From assembly GCF_009183815.1 (NCBI RefSeq), contig NZ_WEHX01000003.1, positions 1-64,000 on the forward strand: DNA of 64,000 bases, given 5' to 3'. The notes below the pieces were generated by a model, which did not search any database, was not told the origin of the DNA, and saw nothing but the letters and a program-made list of their open reading frames with translations. Of the stretch, positions 41,112 to 50,077 are shown piece after piece. A program made the position numbers and the translations under genes. This DNA is from Sutterella seckii. GTDB lineage: Bacteria; Pseudomonadota; Gammaproteobacteria; Burkholderiales; Burkholderiaceae_F. Each line of letters starts with the position of its first letter. The first letter of the stretch is position 1.

Positions 41112-43919
41112 TTAACGGGCCTGCGCCTCAACGGCTGTCGCCATGCGGTCGAGCTTCGGCTTCGCGCGCATCATGCGCATGCCGTTCGCCACCACGATGA
41201 GGCAGGTGCCCGTATCGGCAAAGACAGCCATCCACATCGTCGCCATGCCGCAGAGTGCAAGGATCGTGAAGATCACCTTGATGCCGAGCGCGAAGGCGAT
41301 GTTCTGAACGAGCACCGAATGCGTCATCCGCGAGAGTCTGACGAGCGTTGCAACCGACGAGATCCGGTCATCCATCACGGCGATGTCGGCCGCCTCAATG
41401 GCGCTGTCGGTGCCGCGAACGCCCATCGCAATGCCGATGTCGGCCTGAGCAAGCGCAGGCGCATCATTGATGCCGTCGCCCACCATTGCCGTGAGGCCCG
41501 TCTTCTGAAGCTCGCGGATCCGCGAGAGCTTCGCTTCAGGAAGGAGGTCCGAAGAGACGTTCTCAAGACCAAGTTCGCCCGCAAGCGCTCTCGCCGCGCG
41601 TTCGTTGTCGCCCGTGAGCAGCCAGGGCGTCACGCCTTCAGCAGCAAGCTGTCTCAGGCCCACGCGGGTATCTTCCTTGATTTCGTCGGCAAGCTCAAAG
41701 ACAGCGAGGACGCCGAAGGCATCAGCGAGCGCCACGCTCGAGCGTCCGCTTTCCATGGCTTCATGGAAGGCCTTTTCGACTTCATCGGTCGAGAGGCCGG
41801 CCTTTTGAACGGAAGCGAAGTTGAGGAGCGAGAGCATGCCGCTTCCGACGCGGCCCCTGACGCCCGCACCGGGAAGCGCCGTGAATTCCTTCACCTCATG
41901 GAGCTTCACGCCTTCCTTTCTCACCTCTTCAACAATGGCGACCGAAAGCGGGTGCTTGTTCATGGCGCCGAGGCTTGCGGCGAGTTCAAGCGCTTTTTCG
42001 CGGGTCGTGCCGGAGAAGAGTTCGATTTTCTCAACCTGGGGCTCGCCCTTCGTGAGCGTGCCCGTTTTGTCGAGGCCGACGTTCTTCAATTTCCTTGCTT
42101 CCTCAAGGAAGAGCCCGCCCTTGATGAGAAGGCCGCAGCGGGTGGCCGTGGCGAGCGCCGAGACGATCGTCACGGGGGTTGAAATCACGAGGGCGCACGG
42201 GCAGGCGATGACGAGAAGGCAGAGGGCCTTGTAGAGCCAGCCAAGCCAGTCGCCGACGAAAAGCGGCGGGAGGATGGCGACCGCAAGGGCAAAGACGAAA
42301 ACAAGGGGCGTGTAGACCGCGGCGAAGCGGTCGACGAAGCGCTGCACGGGGGATTTCGAGGCCTGAGCATTCTCAACCGACTCAATGATCCGCGCCGTAA
42401 GGCTCTGCGAGGCAGGCGCCGTCACGGTGATGACGATGGTCGAAGAGAGGTTCACCGTGCCCGCCCAGACCGTAGCGCCCGGGCCTTTTTCGGCCGGCAT
42501 CGATTCGCCCGTCACCATGGACTGGTCGAACGTGGAGGAACCCTCGATGATTTTGCCGTCAAGCGGCACGCGGTCGCCCGGGGCAATGCGCACCTCAGCG
42601 CCGGGGCCCACTTCCTCAACGCGCATTTCCACGTACGAGCCGTTTTCCTGACGAACGAGCGCTTTTTCAGGCGCCACGCTCATCAGGTCGCGGATGGAGC
42701 GGCGGGCCTTCGCCATCGAGAGCTGCTCGATCGCTTCAGAAATCTCGAAGAGAACGAGGACCATTGCCGCTTCAGGCCAGGCGCCGATCAGGACGCCCCC
42801 GGTGACGGCCACCGCCATCAGCGTATTCATGTTGAGGGTGCCCTTCATTGCGGACTGAATGCCCTTTCTGAAGGTGGTGAGGCCGACCAACGCAATCGCA
42901 ATGACGGCGAGGACGAGGGTCGCGCCGGAGACGATGGCTTCCGGGAGGTGAATGACGCCCCAGTCGGCGGCAATTTCAAAGAATTCGCAGCCGATTGCAA
43001 TGGCGAGCGCAAGGAAGTAGCGCTTCCAGGGCGTTTTGTCCTCGAAGTCCGCTTCGCGCCGACGCTGAACCATCACGGTCGATTCGTAGCCCGCCGCTTC
43101 AATCGCCTTTTTCGCGGCGTCGGCGAGGGCAGACGGAACCGCAATCGTGCGGTTCATGATGTTGAGCTCGTACCCGGAGATGCCGGCTTTTCTGAATTCG
43201 CGCTCGATTTCGCCCGCCTCGACGGGGCAGTCCATCTCGGGCACCGAAAGGAGCGTCTTCGGGCCGCTTACCTTCATGTCGTCGAGGCGCGAGGATTCAA
43301 AGCCCGCGGCCTTGATGGCGCTCTCCGCCTTTTCGAGGTCGGCGGCCTTCACCGTCACCGTCCGGTTCATGACGTCGAAGGAGTAGTCTGAGAGGCCCGC
43401 CTTCTTGAATTCCCGGTCGATTTCGCCTTCCTCAACCGGGCAGTCCATTTCCGGAACGGAAAGACGGACGTTCCCGGAGGGCGCCGCCTCGGCGCCGAGG
43501 TCGGGTTCGTAGCCCGCAGCCTTCACGGCTTCGATCGACTTGAGAACGATCTCATGGTCGGCAGGGAGAATGAGCTCGCGGTTCATGATGTCGAAGGCGT
43601 AGCCCTCGAGCCCGGCTTTCTTGAGTTCGCGCTCGATTTCGCCCGCTTCAACGGGGCAGTCCATTTCCGGAATGCGGATGCGGACCGTTTCGGTCACGAC
43701 TTCGTCAATGCGCTTGAAGGCGAGGCCGAGCTTTTCGGCCGTCTGGAGGACGGCGGCTTCATCGAGTTTTGCATTCTCGGGGAAGAGAATGCGCACCGTG
43801 CGGGCGCCGTAGTCGGGGATGAGGCGGAACCGCTCATCGGCCTTCAGGACCGCCGCTTCAAAGGGCGAGAATTCAGCCGGACAGCACATGTCCGGGAAAT
43901 TGAGCGTCAGAGTCTTCAT
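41112..43919 (-). CDS. Heavy-metal P1B-type ATPase with four MDCP domains
   Basis: A 935-residue metal-exporting ATPase. The core has the metal-binding CPC in IACPCALVIST (about 570), phosphorylation motif DKTGTLT (about 616), the HP of NKHPLSVA, and GDGINDAPALAQADIGIAMG. The late FADTGTCLIVVANGMR is close to ZntA-type P1B-2 pumps, which expel Zn, Cd and Pb. The N terminus holds four beta-alpha repeats of about 70 residues. Repeats 2-4 carry EMDCPVE in place of the usual GMTCxxC, so each has a single cysteine plus glutamate, and repeat 1 has DMCCPAE. It is divergent from a CadR/PbrR-like regulator with a matching operator between. Confidence 0.92.
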   Translation of the reverse strand: MKTLTLNFPDMCCPAEFSPFEAAVLKADERFRLIPDYGARTVRILFPENAKLDEAAVLQTAEKLGLAFKRIDEVVTETVRIRIPEMDCPVEAGEIERELKKAGLEGYAFDIMNRELILPADHEIVLKSIEAVKAAGYEPDLGAEAAPSGNVRLSVPEMDCPVEEGEIDREFKKAGLSDYSFDVMNRTVTVKAADLEKAESAIKAAGFESSRLDDMKVSGPKTLLSVPEMDCPVEAGEIEREFRKAGISGYELNIMNRTIAVPSALADAAKKAIEAAGYESTVMVQRRREADFEDKTPWKRYFLALAIAIGCEFFEIAADWGVIHLPEAIVSGATLVLAVIAIALVGLTTFRKGIQSAMKGTLNMNTLMAVAVTGGVLIGAWPEAAMVLVLFEISEAIEQLSMAKARRSIRDLMSVAPEKALVRQENGSYVEMRVEEVGPGAEVRIAPGDRVPLDGKIIEGSSTFDQSMVTGESMPAEKGPGATVWAGTVNLSSTIVITVTAPASQSLTARIIESVENAQASKSPVQRFVDRFAAVYTPLVFVFALAVAILPPLFVGDWLGWLYKALCLLVIACPCALVISTPVTIVSALATATRCGLLIKGGLFLEEARKLKNVGLDKTGTLTKGEPQVEKIELFSGTTREKALELAASLGAMNKHPLSVAIVEEVRKEGVKLHEVKEFTALPGAGVRGRVGSGMLSLLNFASVQKAGLSTDEVEKAFHEAMESGRSSVALADAFGVLAVFELADEIKEDTRVGLRQLAAEGVTPWLLTGDNERAARALAGELGLENVSSDLLPEAKLSRIRELQKTGLTAMVGDGINDAPALAQADIGIAMGVRGTDSAIEAADIAVMDDRISSVATLVRLSRMTHSVLVQNIAFALGIKVIFTILALCGMATMWMAVFADTGTCLIVVANGMRMMRAKPKLDRMATAVEAQAR

Positions 43920-43989
43920 TGTTCTTTTATCTCTGTATCAGGTGTTGCGCGCGAATGACTGCACGCATCGAAAAATTCCGATGCATGTC

Positions 43990-44020
43990 ATTTGACACTC
44001 TGAAGCCGTTACAATGTCAA
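43990..44020 (-). promoter_or_regulatory. MerR-type promoter/operator of the P-type ATPase
   Basis: On the minus strand -35 TTGACA is followed after 19 bases by a -10-like TCAAAT, and the spacer ends with CTTCAGAGTG, close to the CadR/PbrR half site CTACAGGGTG. The lengthened 19-base spacer over a dyad is the hallmark of promoters that MerR proteins untwist. It lies 70 bases upstream of the ATPase start. Confidence 0.7.
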
Positions 44021-44161
44021 GCGCCGTTTTCCCCGTCTGCAAAAAACAACCAGACAATCCGGCCAGAAGCTGCCGCCATCCCGATAGGGCGGCCTGACGA
44101 TTCGAGCCCAATCATTCAATTCTCTCGCATCGCCTGAAGGGCGGTGCCAAAGGCACGAGGA

Positions 44162-44671
44162 ATGCGCATTCGAGATCTCTCGCAGCTCACCGGCAATACT
44201 CCGGAAACCATTCGCTACTACGAAAAAATCGGACTTCTTCCGCCTCCGGTCCGGGAGGCCAATAATTACCGTCAGTACGGCGCGATTCACGTCAACCGCC
44301 TCGACTTCATCCGTCACTGCCGCAATCTTGATATCGGACTTTCGGAAATCCGGGCGCTTCTCGGCGCGCTCGATTCCGGCTGCCCCGAGGGGGCTGATCT
44401 GGCTCACCGGCTGATTCATCAGCACCTGAAGCAGGTCGATGAGCGCATTGCGGATCTGCAGGAGCTCCGCGGGCATCTGATGGATCTCGAGGCGCACTGC
44501 AGAGGCGTTCACGACGGGAAGGAGCCCTGCGGCATACTTCGCGAACTCAATGCCCCGGGGCAGTCCGCACCTGTTCTGAAGGATCCGGCGAATGCCGAGG
44601 AAGTGCTCCGCGCCGTGGCGGAAGCGCAGCGCCGCGCAGACGAGCGCGCGAGGGAACTCAATAAATCCTGA
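44162..44671 (+). CDS. CadR/PbrR-like MerR regulator
   Basis: A 169-residue MerR-family regulator. N-terminal winged helix MRIRDLSQLTGNTPETIRYY to RQYGAIHVNRLDFI; then the dimerisation helix and cysteines 74 (SGCPEG), 113 and 123 (HCRGVHDGKEPCG), placed as in Cd/Pb/Zn-responsive CadR and PbrR. ATG 44162 is preferred because AAGG lies 8 bases upstream; a GTG at 44144 adds a short leader. It is divergent from the P-type ATPase and should activate it upon metal binding. The next gene, for a membrane protein, starts 8 bases after its stop and may be co-transcribed. Confidence 0.9.
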   Translation: MRIRDLSQLTGNTPETIRYYEKIGLLPPPVREANNYRQYGAIHVNRLDFIRHCRNLDIGLSEIRALLGALDSGCPEGADLAHRLIHQHLKQVDERIADLQELRGHLMDLEAHCRGVHDGKEPCGILRELNAPGQSAPVLKDPANAEEVLRAVAEAQRRADERARELNKS

Positions 44672-44679
44672 ATTTCATC

Positions 44680-45249
44680 ATGATCGAAACCACAACCATT
44701 CATTTCACCGGCATGGGGCTTCTGCTCGCCGCCATTGCTCCCTGCCTGATAGCCTTCTTTCTCTGGCTCGTCGGCCGCTCGGTTCCGCCGGCGGTCGCCG
44801 GAGAAGGCATCCGCGCGGGCATCGGGGGGCTTCTTCTCGTGGTCCTCTTAATTCTGTCGGCCAAGGCTGCGGTTTCGCTCTTCGACCTCGGGCGCCAGGC
44901 CGGGGAGGCCGCGCGCGTGATCAGCATGGACGCGCAGTACGCGTGGCCTGCCATTAAAAGCACGCTTCCGGCTGTCATCAATGCCGTGAGCATCATCCTC
45001 GCGCTCGTGCTTCTCACGCTCGGGCGCACCCCGGGGACCTTCTGGACGGCGCTCATCGCCATCTGGGTGGCGGGTCCCGCGGACGATCTTCTGAAGATGC
45101 TGATTCTCGGGATTCCCTTCAACTTCACGCAGGGGCTCGCCGGCATTTCGTTCTTCACGATTCTCGTGACGGTCTACCTTCTCTTTTCGGTGAGAAGCGC
45201 CTATACGTATGGGATCGGAAGCGCCAGGCGCTTCAGAACCCTGCGGTGA
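44680..45249 (+). CDS. Membrane protein of unknown function
   Basis: A 189-residue protein with about four or five hydrophobic segments (near 10-32, 48-72, 97-115, 118-140, 150-170). The sequence has no recognisable domain. It begins 8 bases after the CadR-like gene and ends before a hairpin-T-run terminator, so it is in the same operon. A role in metal handling is possible by context only. Confidence 0.75.
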   Translation: MIETTTIHFTGMGLLLAAIAPCLIAFFLWLVGRSVPPAVAGEGIRAGIGGLLLVVLLILSAKAAVSLFDLGRQAGEAARVISMDAQYAWPAIKSTLPAVINAVSIILALVLLTLGRTPGTFWTALIAIWVAGPADDLLKMLILGIPFNFTQGLAGISFFTILVTVYLLFSVRSAYTYGIGSARRFRTLR

Positions 45250-45334
45250 GAAAGAAGCGGCTTCTCCCGGAAGCAAGCCGCAGCGCGTCCTCTGCGGCAA
45301 CTAAAATATTCTTTTTCTGCTTTGGGCGCAGTCC

Positions 45335-45365
45335 GGAGGCTCCTCGATGAGCCTCCTCATTTTTT
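45335..45365 (+). terminator. Terminator or attenuator before iadA
   Basis: GGAGGCTC pairs with GAGCCTCC and is followed by TCATTTTTT. It closes the MerR operon and lies just before the iadA ribosome site; a promoter-like TAAAAT at 45302 suggests it could also attenuate iadA. Confidence 0.7.
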
Positions 45366-45378
45366 CGGAGACCCCACA

Positions 45379-46527
45379 ATGAGCATTGCAACTCTCATCC
45401 GCAACGCGGATCTTTACGCTCCTGAACATGTCGGCCATCGCGACATTCTTGTTGCCGGGGGAAAAATCATCGCCGTCGATGACCGCCTCGACCCGAACAT
45501 TCCCGGCATGGAAACGATTGACGCTGCCGGACGCGCCGTAACGCCGGGTCTCATCGACCAGCACATCCACGTTACCGGCGGCGGCGGCGAAGGCGGCTGG
45601 GCGAGCCGCTGCCCGGAACTCAACTTCTCCTCCCTCGTGAAGGGCGGCGTTACGAGCTTCTTGGGCGTCTCGGGCACCGACAGCATGTCGCGCTCGATCG
45701 AGAATCTCCTTGCCAAGGTGCGCGGCCTCACGGTCGAAGGCGCTTCGGGCTGGATGTGGACGAGCAACTACGCCTATCCCGCGACGACGATCACGGGAAG
45801 CGCGAAGATGGACATCTTCACGATTCCGGAATGCCTCGGCGTCAAGATCGCCCTGGGCGACCACCGCGCGTCCTTCCCGACGCCTGATGAGGTGCTCAAG
45901 CTCCTCGCGGAAATCCGCGTGGCCGGCATGCTGACCGGGAAGACCGGGTTCCTTCATATTCACTGCGGCGACTGGGGCGACGACATCTTCGATCCGATCG
46001 AATACGCGATCAAGCGCGGCATTCCCGCCAAGCACATGCGTCCCACGCACGTCGCGCGCCATCCGCACGTCTTCGACCGCGCCTGCGCCTTTGCGCGTGC
46101 GGGCGGCTACATCGACATCACGACGGGCGGCGGCTGCTACCAGGGAACGGCGGCCGATGCGCTCTTCGCCGCACTCGAAAAGGATGTGCCGCTTGAGCGG
46201 ATCACCTTCTCGTCGGACGGCCAGGGCTCGATGCCGCGCTTCAACGAAGCGGGCGAAATGGTGGGCTTCGGTGTCGGGTCGATCAACTGCGACCTCGAGG
46301 CTATTCGCCTCCTCGCCGACAAGCTCGGACTCGAAAAGGCCCTGAAGCCCATGACGACCACGATCGCCAATGCTCTGGGCCTCAAGGGCAAGGGCCGCGT
46401 CGAGGTCGGCGCCGATGCCGATCTCCTTATCTTCGGCAAGGAGCTCTCGCTCGAGGAAGTCTTCATGAAGGGCCGTCAGGTCATGGCGGCAGGCAGGGTC
46501 GTCGTGAAGGGCGCCTTCGAGGAATAA
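45379..46527 (+). CDS. iadA: Isoaspartyl dipeptidase
   Basis: IadA cleaves beta-aspartyl (isoaspartyl) dipeptides, recycling damaged protein. This 382-residue amidohydrolase has the metal motif IDQHIHVTGGGGEGG, the carboxylated-lysine strand region VKIALGDHRAS, HIHCGDWGDD, PTHVARHPHVF and the late SSDGQGSMPRF, all matching the family. GGAG lies 8 bases before ATG 45379; an earlier in-frame start at 45322 runs through a terminator stem and is rejected. It ends before a strong terminator. Confidence 0.93.
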   Translation: MSIATLIRNADLYAPEHVGHRDILVAGGKIIAVDDRLDPNIPGMETIDAAGRAVTPGLIDQHIHVTGGGGEGGWASRCPELNFSSLVKGGVTSFLGVSGTDSMSRSIENLLAKVRGLTVEGASGWMWTSNYAYPATTITGSAKMDIFTIPECLGVKIALGDHRASFPTPDEVLKLLAEIRVAGMLTGKTGFLHIHCGDWGDDIFDPIEYAIKRGIPAKHMRPTHVARHPHVFDRACAFARAGGYIDITTGGGCYQGTAADALFAALEKDVPLERITFSSDGQGSMPRFNEAGEMVGFGVGSINCDLEAIRLLADKLGLEKALKPMTTTIANALGLKGKGRVEVGADADLLIFGKELSLEEVFMKGRQVMAAGRVVVKGAFEE

Positions 46528-46575
46528 GCCTTCCAAAGCCTGAAGCGCCGCCGGCTCTGAGGCGGCGCATTGCAG

Positions 46576-46605
46576 AAAAAGGCCGGGCATGTCCCGGCCT
46601 TTTTG
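46576..46605 (+). terminator. Intrinsic terminator after iadA
   Basis: AAAAAGGCCGGG-CATGT-CCCGGCCTTTTT. Confidence 0.92.
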
Positions 46606-46804
46606 CAGCCGGGAACTTCCCTCAAAACCCTGACGAAACCTTTGACTGCCGTTTCAGGATGGGCTTGTAGACGATTGTCCTTAGGTAAAATCATCGTTAC
46701 TAAATGTAAATATTGTTGTAAACCCTAAAGGCTCTCCTTCAGAATTCGCGGACCTTTCGGGAGAAGACTCTCCCGATTCGAAAACCATCAAAGGAAAAAT
46801 ATCA

Positions 46805-46972
46805 ATGGAGTTTCTTCAGCTCTTGATGCTTTTCGTTGCCGTGATGCTGATTTGGTTCAGACCCGCCAATGAAAAGCTTGCCTGGTGCCTCACCATCGTC
46901 GCGTGGTTCTCCGTCGTCTTCATGTACGTCGGCCACGTTTCCACCGCCATCCTCGGCAACATAAATCTTTAA
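46805..46972 (+). CDS. Dba-like small membrane protein
   Basis: A 55-residue protein starting MEFLQLLMLFVAVMLIWFRP and ending GHVSTAILGNINL, with two hydrophobic helices separated by RPANEKLAW. It precedes the DsbI-type gene by 15 bases. In Campylobacter the dsbI gene is preceded by dba, a small membrane protein of about this length needed for DsbI function, so I call it Dba-like by size, topology and position. AAAGGA lies 9 bases before the ATG. Many pipelines would miss this gene because of its length. Confidence 0.8.
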   Translation: MEFLQLLMLFVAVMLIWFRPANEKLAWCLTIVAWFSVVFMYVGHVSTAILGNINL

Positions 46973-46987
46973 TCGGAGAAAAACAGA

Positions 46988-48523
46988 ATGACGGATTATT
47001 CGACTCCGATTACGGATAAGGACCTCGCCAAAGCCAAGACCTGGTACGACATCGTCTGCTGGGGCGGGCTTCTCATCGTCCTCCTGCCGGTTGGCATCGC
47101 AAACCTGATCCTCGGCTACCTGATGGGCGACTCGCCCTGCACGCTCTGCTGGGGGCAGCGCGAACAGATGGCCTTCATCGGCGTTGTGGCGCTCTTCATG
47201 GTGCGCTACGGCTTCAAGCCCAAGTATCTCGCCACGATGCTCGTCATGGCGGCCATGGGCCTCTACTCGTCCTTCCGCCATCTCGGCAACCATGCGGCCC
47301 GTGACGTGGGCCAGGGCTTCGGCCTCGACATCTTCGGCATCCACACCCAGATGTGGGCTGAGATCGTCTTCTGGTGCGTCGTGATGCTCTTCGGCCTTGC
47401 CTGCTTCCTTGCCCCGCGCTTTGATGCGCTTATCGCGGAGCTTCGCGGCAAGTCCTGGCGTCCGATGACGGGCTTCATGAAGATCGCCTTCGGCATCGTG
47501 GGCTTCATCATCGCCTCGAACGCCTTCCAGGCCGCCTGGACCACGGGTCTTCCGCCCAACTGGGGGCAGGGCGATCCCTGGCGCTTCTCCTGGAATCCCA
47601 AGTACATCTACTGGTCCGACGCGAGCTGGCACGGCATGTGGGACGGCATCAACTTCCTCGGCCGCCGCGACGTGAAGGATCCGGACTTTGCCTACGCGCC
47701 CAATGCGGCGAAGCTCGGCATCACGTTCGAGCATGACGCGAAGAATGCGCCTCTGGAACTTACGGGAGAACTCAAGGTTGCGGGCGAAAAGGCCGTTCCC
47801 GGCATCACCGCGAAGCTCAATACCGTCGCCTTCATCCGCGGCGAGTACGTGGTTGCCTCGAAGTACGACTTCTGGTTCCTCAATCCCGATCTCACGACCA
47901 AGTTCCATGCCGCCATGGATCCCTGGTTCTCGGCAAACGTCCTTGATCTGGTCGGCGTGACGCCTCTCAACGACGACGCCTATGTGCTCATGGGCTCCAA
48001 CAAGTCGATTCTGCGCATTCGCCAGAACCCGCAGGCCGACGACGTGAAGGGCTGGGCCAACTTTACGGCCGGCCGCGACCATGTTGAGGCTGTCGGCGGC
48101 TTTGGGCGCGCGCGCATCGGCACGGAACGCGCGAAGATGTTCTACATCCACTCGAGCGCGACGGACGGCCGCTACATCTATACGGCCACCGTTCCCGACA
48201 ACAAGAACAAGAAGACCTTCGTGATCTCGAAGGCGCTTCAGTCCGACTGGGTGCTCTCGGGCGAATTCACGCCTGCCGCTCCGATGCTGAAGAAGGACCG
48301 TTCGCTCGGCGAACTCTACGTGACGGGCATGGTCTGGGAAGACGGCAAGCTCTATGCCGTTTCGAAGAACTGGAACGTTCTCATCACGATCGACGTGGCT
48401 AACGAATCGGTTGAGTCCGTGCTGGGCCTCCCCGCCGGCCTTACCGACATCCGCGGCCTCGTGAAGAAGGGCGACACGTTTGAAGTGCTCGATGCGAACC
48501 GCATCGTGACGCTCACGAAGTAA
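46988..48523 (+). CDS. DsbI-type disulfide oxidoreductase with C-terminal beta-propeller
   Basis: A 511-residue protein. The first about 175 residues are a DsbB-like four-helix membrane domain with the active-site CTLC (51-54) in DSPCTLCWGQRE, as in DsbB. The rest (about 195-511) is a soluble, likely periplasmic domain with repeated beta strands and aromatic turns, as in the beta-propeller tails of Campylobacter/Helicobacter DsbI. Unusually, I find no second periplasmic cysteine pair: the loop following helix 3 (RHLGNHAARDVGQGFGLDI) has no Cys and neither has the C-terminal domain. No DsbA-like gene is nearby. Predicted to reoxidise a thiol partner with quinone, but perhaps by a different relay. 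Confidence 0.85.
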   Translation: MTDYSTPITDKDLAKAKTWYDIVCWGGLLIVLLPVGIANLILGYLMGDSPCTLCWGQREQMAFIGVVALFMVRYGFKPKYLATMLVMAAMGLYSSFRHLGNHAARDVGQGFGLDIFGIHTQMWAEIVFWCVVMLFGLACFLAPRFDALIAELRGKSWRPMTGFMKIAFGIVGFIIASNAFQAAWTTGLPPNWGQGDPWRFSWNPKYIYWSDASWHGMWDGINFLGRRDVKDPDFAYAPNAAKLGITFEHDAKNAPLELTGELKVAGEKAVPGITAKLNTVAFIRGEYVVASKYDFWFLNPDLTTKFHAAMDPWFSANVLDLVGVTPLNDDAYVLMGSNKSILRIRQNPQADDVKGWANFTAGRDHVEAVGGFGRARIGTERAKMFYIHSSATDGRYIYTATVPDNKNKKTFVISKALQSDWVLSGEFTPAAPMLKKDRSLGELYVTGMVWEDGKLYAVSKNWNVLITIDVANESVESVLGLPAGLTDIRGLVKKGDTFEVLDANRIVTLTK

Positions 48524-48571
48524 GCCCGGGCTTTCAGCCCGCCCTGAGCGGCGCCGAAGGCTGTCGGCCAA

Positions 48572-48620
48572 AGCAAAGACCCGGAGATGTGCTTCTTTTG
48601 CGCATTCCGGGTCTTTTGCT
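48572..48620 (+). terminator. Intrinsic terminator after dsbI-type gene
   Basis: AGCAAAGACCCGGA pairs with TCCGGGTCTTTTGCT around a 21-base loop. Confidence 0.75.
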
Positions 48621-48672
48621 TACGGACCGCGCTCCTTCATAATTTAGGCATCACCCCGAAGGATCCGCGTCC

Positions 48673-49965
48673 ATGCAGAAGTCGTTATTCATTGAAGCCG
48701 TCCGCAGTCATCGTCTCTTCGAAACCCTGCGCTCTCTCATGAGCTTTGCCGTGGCGCGCATGCGGGAAGCCCATCTTCAGGAGGTTGCCTCCTCGATGAC
48801 GCTGACGACGCTTTTGTCGCTCGTGCCGCTCCTCGCGGTGTCGCTCGCCGTCTTTGCGGCCTTCCCGAGCTTCGCGGATACGCGAAAGGCGCTTGAGGAC
48901 GCCGTTTTCAACAGCTTCCTGCCGATTCAGTACAGCGAAGTGATCATGAAGTACCTGAAGCTCTTCAGCGATCATGCTTCAGGGCTCGGGGCCTTTGGTC
49001 TTGCAGGCTTGTCCCTCACGGCGCTCCTCATGATCGACAAGTTCTTCGTGACGGTAAACCGGATCTTCAAGGTCCGCCGCATGCGCCCCTGGACGCAGCG
49101 CGCGATGATCTACTGGGCGCTCCTCACGCTCGGGCCCGTCGGCATTGCGCTTTCGATCACGCTCACAACTCAGGCGATCCGCATCGCTGCGGGCTCAACC
49201 GAGGTGAGCCTCCCCGGCTGGGTTTTCGTCTTCTTTCAGATCTTTCTCCAGACCTTTGCGTATGCGGTGCTCTTCAAGCTCGTTCCCAACTGCAAGGTGC
49301 CTTTTGCGCATGCGCTGATCGGCGGGCTCTTCGTCGCGATCACGGGGCAGATCGTGAAGGAAGGGTTTGAGATCTACATCACTGCCGGCACGCTTTCCTC
49401 GATCTACGGGGCCTTCGTGGCGTTCCCCGTCTTTCTCCTCTGGCTCTACATCGCCTGGATCCTTGTTTTCGCAGGCGCCGCGGTGACGGCCGCCATTCCG
49501 CAGCTCACCTCCGGGCGCTTTGCCGACACCTACATGCTCGGAAACGACTTCCTCACGGGCGTTGCGCTTCTGAAGGAACTCACGCTCGCGCGCGAGGCGG
49601 GACGCCCCATCGTGGCGGAAGAGGATCTTGCGCGGGCTGTCGACAGCTATCCTCAGGCGATCGAGCGCATCCTCATCCGGCTTTCCGAATACGACTACTG
49701 CGCGCCTATTCTCGAAAATGAAAGAAGGCATCTGACTGCCTGGGCGCTTCTCTGCGATCCGAAGGAAAAGACGCTTCGCGATGCGGTCTTCGCGCTCCTC
49801 GTGGATCCGAGAAACGGGCTCCTGCAGAGTGCGCGGGCGGACGGCAAGAAGCCTGCGGGGCCCCTTGCCGAGTGGTTCTCAACGTTTGAGGACGACTCCT
49901 TCATCGAGGAGACCCTTTCGGAACTCGCCCGCAGCGGCCGGGTGAAGGAACTTCCGAAGGCTTGA
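48673..49965 (+). CDS. YihY/UPF0761-family inner membrane protein
   Basis: A 430-residue protein with six hydrophobic segments and a C-terminal cytoplasmic extension of about 145 residues. The YihY core is seen in ASSMTLTTLLSLVPLLAVSL, FMSFLPIQ-like VFNSFLPIQYSEV, and the final pair FPVFLLWLYIAWILVFAGA. Members were once wrongly called ribonuclease BN; true function is uncertain (membrane transport or lipid-related). It stands alone between the DsbI terminator and the Sel1-repeat gene. Confidence 0.88.
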   Translation: MQKSLFIEAVRSHRLFETLRSLMSFAVARMREAHLQEVASSMTLTTLLSLVPLLAVSLAVFAAFPSFADTRKALEDAVFNSFLPIQYSEVIMKYLKLFSDHASGLGAFGLAGLSLTALLMIDKFFVTVNRIFKVRRMRPWTQRAMIYWALLTLGPVGIALSITLTTQAIRIAAGSTEVSLPGWVFVFFQIFLQTFAYAVLFKLVPNCKVPFAHALIGGLFVAITGQIVKEGFEIYITAGTLSSIYGAFVAFPVFLLWLYIAWILVFAGAAVTAAIPQLTSGRFADTYMLGNDFLTGVALLKELTLAREAGRPIVAEEDLARAVDSYPQAIERILIRLSEYDYCAPILENERRHLTAWALLCDPKEKTLRDAVFALLVDPRNGLLQSARADGKKPAGPLAEWFSTFEDDSFIEETLSELARSGRVKELPKA

Positions 49966-50077
49966 GCTTCGCTTAAGGATTGACGGCTAAAGTTCTTCTT
50001 TATAACGGACAGGAGTGCATGAGCTTTCAGTTTGCTCATGACTTCCCCCAAGCGCGAATATTCTTTGGAGACCCCTG

